This document shows, piece by piece, positions 1-6,229 of a stretch of 9,147 nucleotides of DNA. How positions within the stretch are numbered: position 1 is the stretch's first letter; each line of letters opens with the position of its first letter. The notes below the pieces were generated by a model that saw nothing but the letters and a program-made list of their open reading frames with translations, was not told the DNA's origin and ran no database searches. The DNA is taken from the NCBI GenBank assembly GCA_026984165.1, contig JALSSQ010000236.1:1-9147 (forward strand), written 5' to 3'. The stretch is from Sulfurovum sp. (GTDB lineage: Bacteria; Campylobacterota; Campylobacteria; Campylobacterales; Sulfurovaceae). The position numbers and the translations under genes are program-made.

Positions 1-12
1 TAATACAGTCAC

Positions 13-41
13 TTGACAAAAAATATTTTTTTCTATAAAAT
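13..41 (+). promoter_or_regulatory. Putative sigma70 promoter of the toxin-antitoxin operon
   Basis: TTGACA at 13-18 is a perfect -35 box. TAAAAT at 36-41, 17 bp further on, matches the -10 consensus at five of six positions; an overlapping TATAAA at 34-39 would give a 15-bp spacer. Transcription would begin near 48 and leave a short leader before the antitoxin start codon at 65. AAGGA at 55-59 lies 5 nt before that ATG. This is a pattern match only. Confidence 0.65.
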
Positions 42-50
42 TGTAGAAAA
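29..50. promoter_or_regulatory. Inverted repeat over the TA -10 box, candidate antitoxin operator
   Basis: Perfect 7-bp arms TTTTCTA (29-35) and TAGAAAA (44-50) flank an 8-bp centre. The repeat covers the -10 box and probable transcription start of the toxin-antitoxin operon. Ribbon-helix-helix antitoxins normally repress their own operon by binding palindromes at this place, so an autoregulatory operator is a reasonable inference. The arms are AT-rich, so chance occurrence is possible. Confidence 0.4.
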
Positions 51-64
51 CAGAAAGGACGAAT

Positions 65-319
65 ATGTCTGTACAAATATCAGCCTATATAGAAGATGAC
101 ATCAAAGAAAGGATGGAGAGGTATTCTGCCGCTAATGGATTAAAGAAAGGTTTTTTAATCCAAAATGCTTTAGATTATTATTTGAATGCCTTGCATGAAA
201 TACCAAGTCATATGATAGTACCTAGTCATATGACAGTAGATGATAAAACTTTCAATGCACTCTTAAACAGTAAGGCCAAACCAAATAACAAGCTCAAAAA
301 ACTTCTACAAGATGATTGA
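65..319 (+). CDS. Ribbon-helix-helix antitoxin of a GNAT-type toxin-antitoxin pair
   Basis: An 84-residue protein predicted to neutralise the acetyltransferase encoded just downstream and to repress their shared promoter. Residues 2-43 fit a ribbon-helix-helix DNA-binding domain: a short strand (VQISAYI) and then two amphipathic helices with the turn near NGLKK. The tail, about residues 60-84, ends in a basic, proline- and asparagine-containing stretch like the C-terminus of DUF1778-type antitoxins, which wraps around the toxin. Between the two parts lies an imperfect hexapeptide duplication, PSHMIV then PSHMTV (residues 47-58). The start is supported by AAGGA 5 nt upstream. The stop overlaps the toxin start by 8 nt, so translation is probably coupled. 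The family is inferred from fold pattern and context; the role is more secure than the exact subfamily. Confidence 0.78.
   Translation: MSVQISAYIEDDIKERMERYSAANGLKKGFLIQNALDYYLNALHEIPSHMIVPSHMTVDDKTFNALLNSKAKPNNKLKKLLQDD
203..238 (+). repeat. 18-bp tandem duplication inside the antitoxin gene
   Basis: Two adjacent 18-bp units, 203-220 and 221-238, match at 16 of 18 positions and keep the reading frame, encoding PSHMIV and PSHMTV. Each contains a CATATG core; in the second copy GTCATATGAC (225-234) is a perfect 10-bp palindrome. The duplication sits in the linker between the DNA-binding domain and the presumed toxin-binding tail. Confidence 0.85.
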
Positions 320-830
320 GATACGCTTACTTCAAAAAGAGGATAACACCTCTTCTTTTGATTGTAAAGAAAGCAATCTTAACCTTTTTTTAAAACAATA
401 CGCCAAACAAAATCAATTCAAACACTACATTGGTACTACCTATGTAGCTGTATCGGACAATAAAATTATTGGCTATGTCAGTGTAAGTTCAAGCAGCATA
501 CGTGGAGATGAGTTAGGGGAGTTGATAGTCAAAAAACTGCCACAGTACCCTTTGCCTATTTTAAGACTCACACGACTGGCTGTAGATAAAGCTTACCAAC
601 AAAAAGGTATAGGGAAAACACTTCTAAAATGGGTACTCAAACTGACCTTCAAACAAAAAGAACAATTTGGCTGTTTTGGTTTAGTGGTAGATGCAAAAGC
701 AGAGAGTGTAGGATTTTACGAACAGTATGGATTTGAAAGTTTTTCTATCCAATCTGGAGCGTTGGATGTACGCCCCTATGCTCAAAGTATGTTTCTCTCC
801 ACAAAAACGATAGAAGTAGGGGTGGGTTAG
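312..830 (+). CDS. GNAT acetyltransferase toxin (AtaT/TacT-like)
   Basis: A 172-residue single-domain GCN5-related N-acetyltransferase. Known toxins of this size and context (AtaT, TacT) acetylate the amino group of aminoacyl-tRNA and block translation; that activity is inferred here. The acetyl-CoA-binding motif is QQKGIGKTLL at about 96-105 (Q/R-x-x-G-x-G) after the strand LTRLAVD. Near the C-terminus, GFYEQYGF (134-141) carries the tyrosine (Y136) at the place of the catalytic tyrosine in these toxins. The N-terminal part, with FDCKESNLNLFL and TTYVAV, also fits the toxin subgroup rather than a housekeeping acetyltransferase. The start codon lies within the end of the antitoxin gene. The TAG stop overlaps the TAA of the convergent DUF59 gene. 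A chromosomal non-toxic GNAT is the alternative, but the antitoxin partner argues against it. Confidence 0.82.
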   Translation: MIEIRLLQKEDNTSSFDCKESNLNLFLKQYAKQNQFKHYIGTTYVAVSDNKIIGYVSVSSSSIRGDELGELIVKKLPQYPLPILRLTRLAVDKAYQQKGIGKTLLKWVLKLTFKQKEQFGCFGLVVDAKAESVGFYEQYGFESFSIQSGALDVRPYAQSMFLSTKTIEVGVG

Positions 831-1297
831 AGTAATCCCATCGCCAACTTCGCGTCATCGGTCATTTTGTCCTGCCCCCATGGTGGGTCAAAGACGATAT
901 CAACATCGATATTTTCAAGTCCTTCTTGTCGGCTTACGATGCTCTTGACCAAATCTACAATCACTTGAGAAAATGAACAGGTTGCAGAGGTGAGGGTCAT
1001 GGTGATTTTACACATTTTGAGCATGCTCACTTCGTTTGTCCAGCATTCGATGTTATAGACAAGCCCCAAATCATAGATATTTACAGGCAGTTCCGGGTCG
1101 TAAATCTGTCTGAGGTGCTCTATGATTTTCTCCTCCATCTCTTTGTCTGAAGGCTGTTTTTCTAAAAATTTTTGGCGTTCTTCTGCCATCTTTTGATCTA
1201 TTTTTTCTTGTTTGGTTTTTGGGAATTTGGCCTCATAGGCAGCCAACTCTTCCGCTGTTGTTGGTATGTCAGTCTCTTTGATGTTATTGATATCCAT
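827..1297 (-). CDS. DUF59 (MIP18/SufT-like) Fe-S assembly protein with charged N-terminal extension
   Basis: A 156-residue protein, last gene of the suf operon, probably helping assembly or transfer of Fe-S clusters, as do DUF59 proteins elsewhere (bacterial SufT, eukaryotic MIP18). The DUF59 domain spans about 52-156: DPELPVNIYDLGLVY at 67-81, a strand with the conserved cysteine C107 in TLTSATC, and DPPWGQDKM at 137-145 leading to a C-terminal helix. Residues 1-51 are rich in Glu, Lys and Gln, probably helical or disordered, and are not part of the core domain, which alone is about 100 residues. The start at 1297 is chosen because GAAGGAG lies 6 nt upstream and the sufE stop is only 1 nt away. 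An upstream in-frame ATG at 1333 would overlap sufE. SufT in the strict sense has an HCGT-type motif that I do not see, so no symbol is given. Confidence 0.82.
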   Translation of the reverse strand: MDINNIKETDIPTTAEELAAYEAKFPKTKQEKIDQKMAEERQKFLEKQPSDKEMEEKIIEHLRQIYDPELPVNIYDLGLVYNIECWTNEVSMLKMCKITMTLTSATCSFSQVIVDLVKSIVSRQEGLENIDVDIVFDPPWGQDKMTDDAKLAMGLL

Positions 1298-1298
1298 A

Positions 1299-1718
1299 TT
1301 AGACTCCTTCTTTGCATTTTTGCGCATAGGCATAGACCATTTTCAAAAATGCCTCCAAGCTCTGTTGACGTACAGGAGAGAGCAGCTCGATAATGCCCAA
1401 GTCTTGCAGTTTAGCTGGGTCAAAGGCGAGTATCTCATCAGCAGGGCGATTTGAGAAGATGTCCAAAAGCAGTGTAAGCATCCCTTTTGCCATCTCTGAA
1501 GTCCCTTCACCACGGAGGATGAGTCTGCCATCTTGGCATTCACCCACAAGCCATGCTGCACTCGCACAGCCTTGCACAAACGTGGATTCATTTTTCTCTT
1601 CATCAGGTAAAGTTGTGTGGCGTTTGCCTAAATCAAAGATATATTCAAGCTTTTCATCAGCAGTAGAAAAGAGGTCAAAATCTTCTTTGTAGTTGGCTAT
1701 GGTTTCTTCCATATTCAT
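1299..1718 (-). CDS. sufE: SufE sulfur-acceptor protein
   Basis: SufE takes persulfide sulfur from a cysteine desulfurase and passes it to the SufBCD scaffold in the cytoplasm. The 139-residue product has the active-site signature FVQGCASAAWLVGE with the acceptor cysteine at residue 51, the same number as in E. coli SufE. The C-terminal LLSPVRQQSLEAFL also fits the family. Three in-frame ATGs lie at 1721, 1718 and 1712. The one at 1718 is preferred because AGGA (1725-1728) is 6 nt upstream and gives family-typical length. Longer versions starting upstream would overlap sufD. The sufD stop ends 10 nt before this start, and the DUF59 gene begins 1 nt after the sufE stop, so these are co-transcribed. 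The usual partner desulfurase sufS is not adjacent. Confidence 0.93.
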   Translation of the reverse strand: MNMEETIANYKEDFDLFSTADEKLEYIFDLGKRHTTLPDEEKNESTFVQGCASAAWLVGECQDGRLILRGEGTSEMAKGMLTLLLDIFSNRPADEILAFDPAKLQDLGIIELLSPVRQQSLEAFLKMVYAYAQKCKEGV

Positions 1719-1728
1719 CATTTGTCCT

Positions 1729-2913
1729 TTATTGGTGTGCTTTATAAAACACACTTTCAAACGCTGTTTTGATGCGCTCTTGGTGTCTTGTATCTTTGAC
1801 CTCTTCTATCAGTGTGTTGGCAAAGGCAATGACAAGCATTTTTCTAGCCTCTACATGGCTAATGCCCCGACTTTGCAGATAGAAGAGTTGTTTTGGGTCG
1901 AGTTGCCCTGTCGTGGCACCATGGCTTGCCTCTAGCTCATCGATGTAGATTTCAAGCTGCGGTTTGGCTGCCATATAGGCTTTGTCGTGCAATAAGATCG
2001 CTTTGGAGTTCTGCTCAGCTTTGGTATATTTGGCAGAGTGCTCTACACGTATGAGTGCATCAAAAATCCCTCTGGTACCTTCACCGTCGAGAATATTTTT
2101 TGCCTCTTGTTTGGAAGTGGAGTGTTCACCCACATGGACTATCTGTGAGACAGTACCGCGTTTGGCATCGTCATTGAGATAGAGCAGATGACCTGCATCG
2201 ACATGGGCATACTCGTCAAGTTCCACTTTGAGTAGCTGTAGTGCTTTGTCTGCACCAAAATCAAAACTTTTCAGCATAGCATGGGCATTTTTGGCTACAT
2301 TGACCTTGTGAGAAGCTATCATTGTATAGTGGTTGTGTTGCATGTGTTGCATTTTTACCACTCTAAGTGTAGAGTCTTGCGCAAGGTGCATGTCATACCC
2401 ATAGAGTACCAGTGTGTTACTGATATCTTCACAGATAAAGTTTTCATAGACTGTGGCATGTCTGTTGGCTTGGTTGTAGAGTACGATACGGTAGTTGATG
2501 AGTACATCACTCTGTGTGTATCTATGCTCTATCTCTACCTCTGTATCCCCATCAAGTTCTATTTTGATAGTCTGCGGACAGAGCAGGTGACCAAGGTAAT
2601 ACATGGGGTCAAAATGATCCATGTCTATCTCTTGGCAGGCTTCATTGTAAATACGCATGCCTTGTGGTCCAGCCACGACGATACCATCTACTATCTCTAT
2701 TTTGTCGGAAACTTTCAGTGTTTTGGGCACATATGTGAGTGCATTGTATCTTTTGTCTAGCACTTTTTCTACATCAAAGTAGCGATATGCTTCACTCTTT
2801 TTGTTAGGCAAGCCAAGTGAGACAAAACGCTCTACGAGCATCTCTCGATCTTTTGCCCCTAACAGGTCTGTGATCTCCTGAGGGGTTTTGTTTTTGAGGT
2901 CTGTGAGGTTCAT
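1729..2913 (-). CDS. sufD: SufD Fe-S cluster assembly scaffold subunit
   Basis: SufD pairs with SufB and the ATPase SufC in the SufBC2D complex, where it supports iron acquisition and cluster formation on SufB. The 394-residue protein has the C-terminal beta-helix family core ending in ASHGATTGQLDPKQLFYLQS. Its histidine (H331) matches the essential SufD histidine (H360 in E. coli). The position equivalent to E. coli C358 is alanine, as I recall for other SufD proteins such as the Bacillus one, so this is not a defect. The N-terminal part (about 1-100) is helical and divergent, as is usual. The start codon overlaps the sufC stop by one base (TAATG), with a strong AGGAGG-type site just upstream, implying tight coupling. 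The length is close to the family norm, and no frameshift is seen. Confidence 0.95.
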   Translation of the reverse strand: MNLTDLKNKTPQEITDLLGAKDREMLVERFVSLGLPNKKSEAYRYFDVEKVLDKRYNALTYVPKTLKVSDKIEIVDGIVVAGPQGMRIYNEACQEIDMDHFDPMYYLGHLLCPQTIKIELDGDTEVEIEHRYTQSDVLINYRIVLYNQANRHATVYENFICEDISNTLVLYGYDMHLAQDSTLRVVKMQHMQHNHYTMIASHKVNVAKNAHAMLKSFDFGADKALQLLKVELDEYAHVDAGHLLYLNDDAKRGTVSQIVHVGEHSTSKQEAKNILDGEGTRGIFDALIRVEHSAKYTKAEQNSKAILLHDKAYMAAKPQLEIYIDELEASHGATTGQLDPKQLFYLQSRGISHVEARKMLVIAFANTLIEEVKDTRHQERIKTAFESVFYKAHQ

Positions 2914-3665
2914 TACTCCTCCTCTATGCCGTCATACCCATGCTCTTCTAGGTATGGTACCAGTTCTGGTCCTGCTGTTTTGATGACTTTTCCATCTTTG
3001 AGCACATGGATGTAGTCTGGCTCTATATAATCAAGTATGCGAGAGTAGTGTGTAATCACAAGGAAAGTACGTTTACCGTCTTTCATCTTGTTGATTCCTT
3101 CAGAGACGGCTCTAAGTGCATCGATGTCCAGCCCTGAGTCGATCTCGTCTAGTATAATCACTTCAGGCTCGAGTATAAGCATCTGGAGTATTTCGTTGCG
3201 TTTTTTCTCTCCACCAGAAAAGCCTTCGTTTAAAGAGCGGCTAATCATGTCAGACTTCATACCTAACATTTCTAAATGGCTTTTCATGAGGCGTAAAAAT
3301 TCTGCTGCATTGAGCTCCTCTTTGCCTTCGTGTTTACGTTTGGCATTGAGTGCAGTTCTTAAGAAGTAGGCATTGTTTACTCCTGGTATCTCCACAGGGT
3401 GCTGAAATGAGAGGAAAATCCCTTCCAAAGCTCTCTCTTCTGCCTCCATCTCTACGATGCTTTTGCCTTTGTAGGTGATATCGCCATCGAGTACCTCTAT
3501 ATCGTAGTGACCTACGAGTGCTTTAGAGAGGGTCGATTTACCTGCACCATTGGGTCCCATAATAGCATGTACCTTGCCTGCTTCTAGCTCCAGGTTTAAC
3601 CCCTTGAGTATCTGTTTGTCACCTATCTTTGCTTGTAAATTTTCTATTTTCATTACGCTACTCAT
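2913..3665 (-). CDS. sufC: SufC ABC-type ATPase of the SUF complex
   Basis: SufC is the soluble ABC ATPase that drives conformational change in SufBC2D during cluster assembly; it is not a transporter. All ABC motifs are present in the 250 residues: Walker [10 protein letters not shown] at 37-45, Q-loop Q88 in LSFQHP, signature FSGGEKKR at 149-156, Walker [13 protein letters not shown] at 169-180 with catalytic E174, and H-loop H206 in [21 protein letters not shown] and DEIDSGLD are characteristic of SufC. The ATG at 3665 overlaps the sufB TGA by 4 nt (ATGA) and has AAGGA about 9 nt upstream. An in-frame ATG at 3653 would give the more usual short N-terminus but has a poorer site. Either start is possible. 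Confidence 0.96.
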   Translation of the reverse strand: MSSVMKIENLQAKIGDKQILKGLNLELEAGKVHAIMGPNGAGKSTLSKALVGHYDIEVLDGDITYKGKSIVEMEAEERALEGIFLSFQHPVEIPGVNNAYFLRTALNAKRKHEGKEELNAAEFLRLMKSHLEMLGMKSDMISRSLNEGFSGGEKKRNEILQMLILEPEVIILDEIDSGLDIDALRAVSEGINKMKDGKRTFLVITHYSRILDYIEPDYIHVLKDGKVIKTAGPELVPYLEEHGYDGIEEE

Positions 3666-5101
3666 CCTACACTTCCTTCTAATGTTAATTCTAATAATGC
3701 TTTAGCTTCGACTGCATATTCCATAGGCAGTTGGCTAAAGACTTGTTTACAAAAACCGTGGACTATCATAGAGACAGCATCCTCTTCGTTGATACCTCTT
3801 TGACGGAGGTAAAAGAGCTGTTCGTCACTGATTTTTGATGTGGTGGCTTCGTGTTCTACCTGTCCTTTGGTATCTTTAGACTCCAAATAAGGGAAGGTAT
3901 GTGCCCCACATTGGCTACCTATGAGCAGTGAATCACACTCAGAGTAGTTACGAGACCCTGTAGCATTTGATCCAATCTTCACGAGCCCTCTATAGGTATT
4001 TTGCCCTTTCATCGCAGAGATACCTTTGGAGATGATGGTCGAAGAGGTATTCTTGCCCAGATGTATCATCTTGGTACCTGTGTCTGCTTGTTGGGCTAGA
4101 GTAGTGACTGCTACGGAGTAAAACTCACCCACAGAGTTGTCACCCTTTAAGATACAGCTGGGGTATTTCCATGTAATGGCAGAGCCTGTCTCCACCTGTG
4201 TCCAAGAGACTTTGGCATTCTCTCCTTCACATACGGCACGTTTGGTTACGAAGTTGTAGATACCTCCTTTACCTGTCTCATCTCCTGGGTACCAGTTTTG
4301 GATGGTAGAGTATTTGATCTCTGCATCTTTTAAGATAACCAGTTCTACCACAGCAGCATGGAGCTGATTGTCATCACGCGTTGGCGCAGAGCACCCTTCA
4401 TTATAGCTCACATAGGAGCCTTCATCTGCTACTATCAGCGTACGCTCAAACTGCCCTGTGTTTATCGCATTGATCCTAAAGTAGGTACTTAGCTCCATCG
4501 GACAGCGTACTCCTTTGGGAATATAGACGAATGTACCATCGGTAAATACCGCGGAGTTGAGCGCAGCAAAGTAGTTGTCTGCCATAGGTACCACAGAGAA
4601 CATATACTTTTTGACCAACTCTGGATGGTTTTCGATCGCCTCAGAGATAGAGCAGAAGATAATGCCATGTTCAGCCAACTCCTCTGCATAGGTGGTCTTG
4701 ACAGAGACGGAGTCCACGACCGCATCGACTGCCACTTTGACACCAGCGAGTTGCTTTTGCTCCTCCAGTGAAATACCGAGCTTTTCATAAGCTTCGAGTA
4801 TCTTCGGATCGACTTCATCAAGACTGTCGATACCCTCTTTGGGTGCTGCAAAGTATGAGATACTTTGGTAATCTATGGAATCATACTCCAGTTTTGCCCA
4901 GTGAGGCTCTGTCATACTCTCCCATTTCTTGAGTGCTTTGAGCCGAAGCTCCAGCATCCATTCAGGTTCATTTTTTTTCTTGGAGATAAACCTAATGGTA
5001 TTCTCATCAAGCCCAGGTGGTACTGTTTCGGTTTCGATATCTATCTCAAAGCCGAGTGCATACTCACCAGAGACAGCCTTATCTAATCCTTCATTTGCCA
5101 T
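3662..5101 (-). CDS. sufB: SufB Fe-S cluster assembly scaffold
   Basis: SufB is the scaffold on which the SUF pathway builds nascent Fe-S clusters from SufE-delivered sulfur. The 479-residue protein is near the usual length (E. coli 495) and is highly conserved. [20 protein letters not shown] lies in the beta-helix core. [18 protein letters not shown] carries C389, which I align with the essential E. coli C405. H417 and E418 in VEHEATTSK match E. coli H433 and E434. The C-terminus [15 protein letters not shown] is typical. The start at 5101 has AAGGA 6 nt upstream and gives the expected N-terminus. It is the first gene of the operon, with its own strong promoter about 40 nt upstream, and the next gene overlaps its stop by 4 nt. 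Confidence 0.97.
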   Translation of the reverse strand: MANEGLDKAVSGEYALGFEIDIETETVPPGLDENTIRFISKKKNEPEWMLELRLKALKKWESMTEPHWAKLEYDSIDYQSISYFAAPKEGIDSLDEVDPKILEAYEKLGISLEEQKQLAGVKVAVDAVVDSVSVKTTYAEELAEHGIIFCSISEAIENHPELVKKYMFSVVPMADNYFAALNSAVFTDGTFVYIPKGVRCPMELSTYFRINAINTGQFERTLIVADEGSYVSYNEGCSAPTRDDNQLHAAVVELVILKDAEIKYSTIQNWYPGDETGKGGIYNFVTKRAVCEGENAKVSWTQVETGSAITWKYPSCILKGDNSVGEFYSVAVTTLAQQADTGTKMIHLGKNTSSTIISKGISAMKGQNTYRGLVKIGSNATGSRNYSECDSLLIGSQCGAHTFPYLESKDTKGQVEHEATTSKISDEQLFYLRQRGINEEDAVSMIVHGFCKQVFSQLPMEYAVEAKALLELTLEGSVG

Positions 5102-5138
5102 GTATTATCCTTATTCGGAGTTATATTGTCTTATTTAA

Positions 5139-5167
5139 TTTATAGCACAAATTTGCTTGCAGGTCAA
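5139..5167 (-). promoter_or_regulatory. Sigma70-type promoter of the suf operon
   Basis: On the minus strand, TTGACC (5162-5167) and TATAAA (5139-5144) are separated by exactly 17 bp, close to consensus at both boxes. The 20 bp upstream (5168-5190) is A/T-rich with an A-tract, like an UP element. Transcription would start near 5132, leaving a leader of about 30 nt with AAGGA at 5108-5112. The spacer contains the perfect palindrome CAAATTTG, which might bind a regulator. I see no convincing IscR, Fur or PerR box. Confidence 0.75.
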
Positions 5168-5189
5168 GGAGATAAATTAAGATTTTTTT

Positions 5190-5217
5190 CAATACACCCT
5201 TTTCTTGATGGGTATTG
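5190..5217. repeat. Inverted repeat between the divergent suf and HAD promoters
   Basis: CAATAC-a-CCC (5190-5199) pairs with GGGTATTG (5210-5217), giving eight base pairs with one bulged A and a 10-nt loop. No T-tract follows the stem in either direction (on the minus strand an A-tract follows), so it is not a rho-independent terminator. It might be a protein-binding site or be incidental. Confidence 0.4.
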
Positions 5218-5219
5218 TA

Positions 5220-5239
5220 TCAAATTAGACAAAATTTGA
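5220..5239. repeat. Perfect 7-bp inverted repeat, candidate operator
   Basis: TCAAATT (5220-5226) and AATTTGA (5233-5239) form a perfect dyad with a 6-bp centre. It lies about 36 bp upstream of the -10 box of the HAD gene and on the far side of the suf promoter. The symmetry suits a dimeric repressor or activator, but the AT-rich composition makes chance dyads common. Confidence 0.35.
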
Positions 5240-5275
5240 CTTGATATATGTGATGTTAGTATGTTTTTTTAAAGC

Positions 5276-5281
5276 TATAAT
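5276..5281 (+). promoter_or_regulatory. Probable -10 box for the HAD phosphatase gene
   Basis: A perfect TATAAT follows a T-rich run (5264-5270) and has no clear -35 box at the correct distance. This arrangement is typical of Campylobacterota vegetative promoters, where periodic T-rich sequence replaces the -35. The start of transcription would be near 5288, leaving a leader of roughly 90 nt. Confidence 0.55.
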
Positions 5282-5343
5282 GTACTAAATTAAGAGTTTT
5301 AAAATTATTTGATTTTATTGCCTTTAGTCTTGTTTTTATGTAT

Positions 5344-5359
5344 GATATATAGATATATA
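5344..5359 (+). repeat. Tandem octamer in the leader of the HAD gene
   Basis: GATATATA occurs twice without a gap (5344-5351 and 5352-5359), ending 7 nt before the ribosome binding site at 5367-5373. It may be simple-sequence DNA without function. Two copies are few for slipped-strand variation. Confidence 0.6.
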
Positions 5360-5378
5360 TGTTATGAAAGGAGTTGTT

Positions 5379-6140
5379 GTGAAACAGATTAAAGGTATAC
5401 TTTTTGACATTGGCGGTGTACTTTATGTAGGTGATGAAGTGGTACAAGGGGCTGTAGATACGATTGCACAGTTACGTAAGTACTATCCTTTGCGTTTTGT
5501 TACCAATACAACACGTAAACTACCTAAAGAGATTATAAATAAACTGCATCGTTTTGGCTTTGAGATAGAAATTGAAGAACTTTTTACGGCTTTAGATGCA
5601 AGTCGAGATTTTTTATCTTCTAAAGGCGTGGGTGTATTGCCTTTGTTAAGCGATGAAGTGATGGCATATTTTGACACTTATATCAGTGATACACCTGAGT
5701 ATGTATTGGTAGGAGATGCCTATACAAATTTTGATTTTGAGCATATGAACAATGCATTTCGTGCACTGATGAAGGGTGCGAAACTTGTCGCCGCAGCCAA
5801 AAATCGATATTTTCAAGATGTTGATAATGCACTTAGTATGGATGCAGGTGGCTTTGTTGATGCATTGGAGTATGCCAGTGGCCAAAAAGCTCAAGTTATA
5901 GGCAAGCCATCATCAACATTTTACCATTTGGCAGTAGCTTCTATGGGATTAGAGGCTAAAGATGTACTTATGGTGGGTGATGATATTGTGTCTGATATTA
6001 AAGGTGCTCAGGATGCTCAACTGCAAGCCGCACTTGTAAAGAGTGGCAAGTTTCAAACAGAAGATCTTAAGCAAGGTATTGTACCTGATGCTCTTTTGAA
6101 GGATGTGACAGCACTTGTACCTCTGTTGGCTTTAGATTGA
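5379..6140 (+). CDS. HAD-superfamily phosphatase, LHPP/HDHD2-like (type IIA)
   Basis: A 253-residue cytoplasmic haloacid-dehalogenase-like hydrolase with a C2-type cap. It resembles LHPP (phospholysine/phosphohistidine/pyrophosphate phosphatase) and HDHD2; the real substrate is unknown. Motif I is FDIGGVLY with nucleophile D10; the usual second Asp is Gly12, as LHPP has Ser there. Motif II is VTNTTR (41-46), motif III is K176 in IGKPSS, and motif IV is VGDDIVSD with D201, D202 and D206. MNNAF near 123-127 and GGFVDALEYASG at 157-168 also match the LHPP pattern. The GTG at 5379 is chosen because AAAGGAG (5367-5373) lies 5 nt before it. The upstream ATG at 5364 would place that site inside the gene. 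It is monocistronic, divergent from suf and convergent with the dismutase gene. Confidence 0.85.
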   Translation: MKQIKGILFDIGGVLYVGDEVVQGAVDTIAQLRKYYPLRFVTNTTRKLPKEIINKLHRFGFEIEIEELFTALDASRDFLSSKGVGVLPLLSDEVMAYFDTYISDTPEYVLVGDAYTNFDFEHMNNAFRALMKGAKLVAAAKNRYFQDVDNALSMDAGGFVDALEYASGQKAQVIGKPSSTFYHLAVASMGLEAKDVLMVGDDIVSDIKGAQDAQLQAALVKSGKFQTEDLKQGIVPDALLKDVTALVPLLALD

Positions 6141-6229
6141 CAAATTTTTGATCTATTTATCATTTTTATGTATGCGATGGCATTAATACAATTTGCACAA
6201 AACCACTTCTTTATACAAGAGTTTACAAA
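6141..6229. other. Convergent intergenic gap, no clear terminator
   Basis: These 89 bp separate the stop of the HAD gene from the stop of the dismutase gene. The sequence is AT-rich. I see only very short dyads and no stable stem with a T-tract in either direction, so termination here is either rho-dependent or uses a weak signal. Confidence 0.5.

Noticed and set aside
1298..1333. Longer N-terminus of the DUF59 protein from the ATG at 1333
   Set aside because: It would overlap sufE by about 35 nt and lacks a ribosome binding site, whereas the ATG at 1297 has GAAGGAG 6 nt upstream.
2281..2760. Long plus-strand open frame opposite sufD
   Set aside because: It lies wholly antisense to a highly conserved gene, has no ribosome binding site and no recognisable domain; its length follows from the codon pattern of sufD.
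1729..2913. Missing cysteine in SufD as a sign of a broken protein
   Set aside because: The Cys next to the essential His is Ala here, but I recall the same in other working SufD proteins, and the His is kept.
4489..4851. Minus-strand open frame inside sufB in another frame
   Set aside because: It is internal to the conserved sufB sequence with low-complexity Ser/Arg-rich product; a frame shadow.
5190..5217. Rho-independent terminator
   Set aside because: The stem is not followed by a T-tract in either direction, and it lies between divergent promoters where no transcript needs to end.
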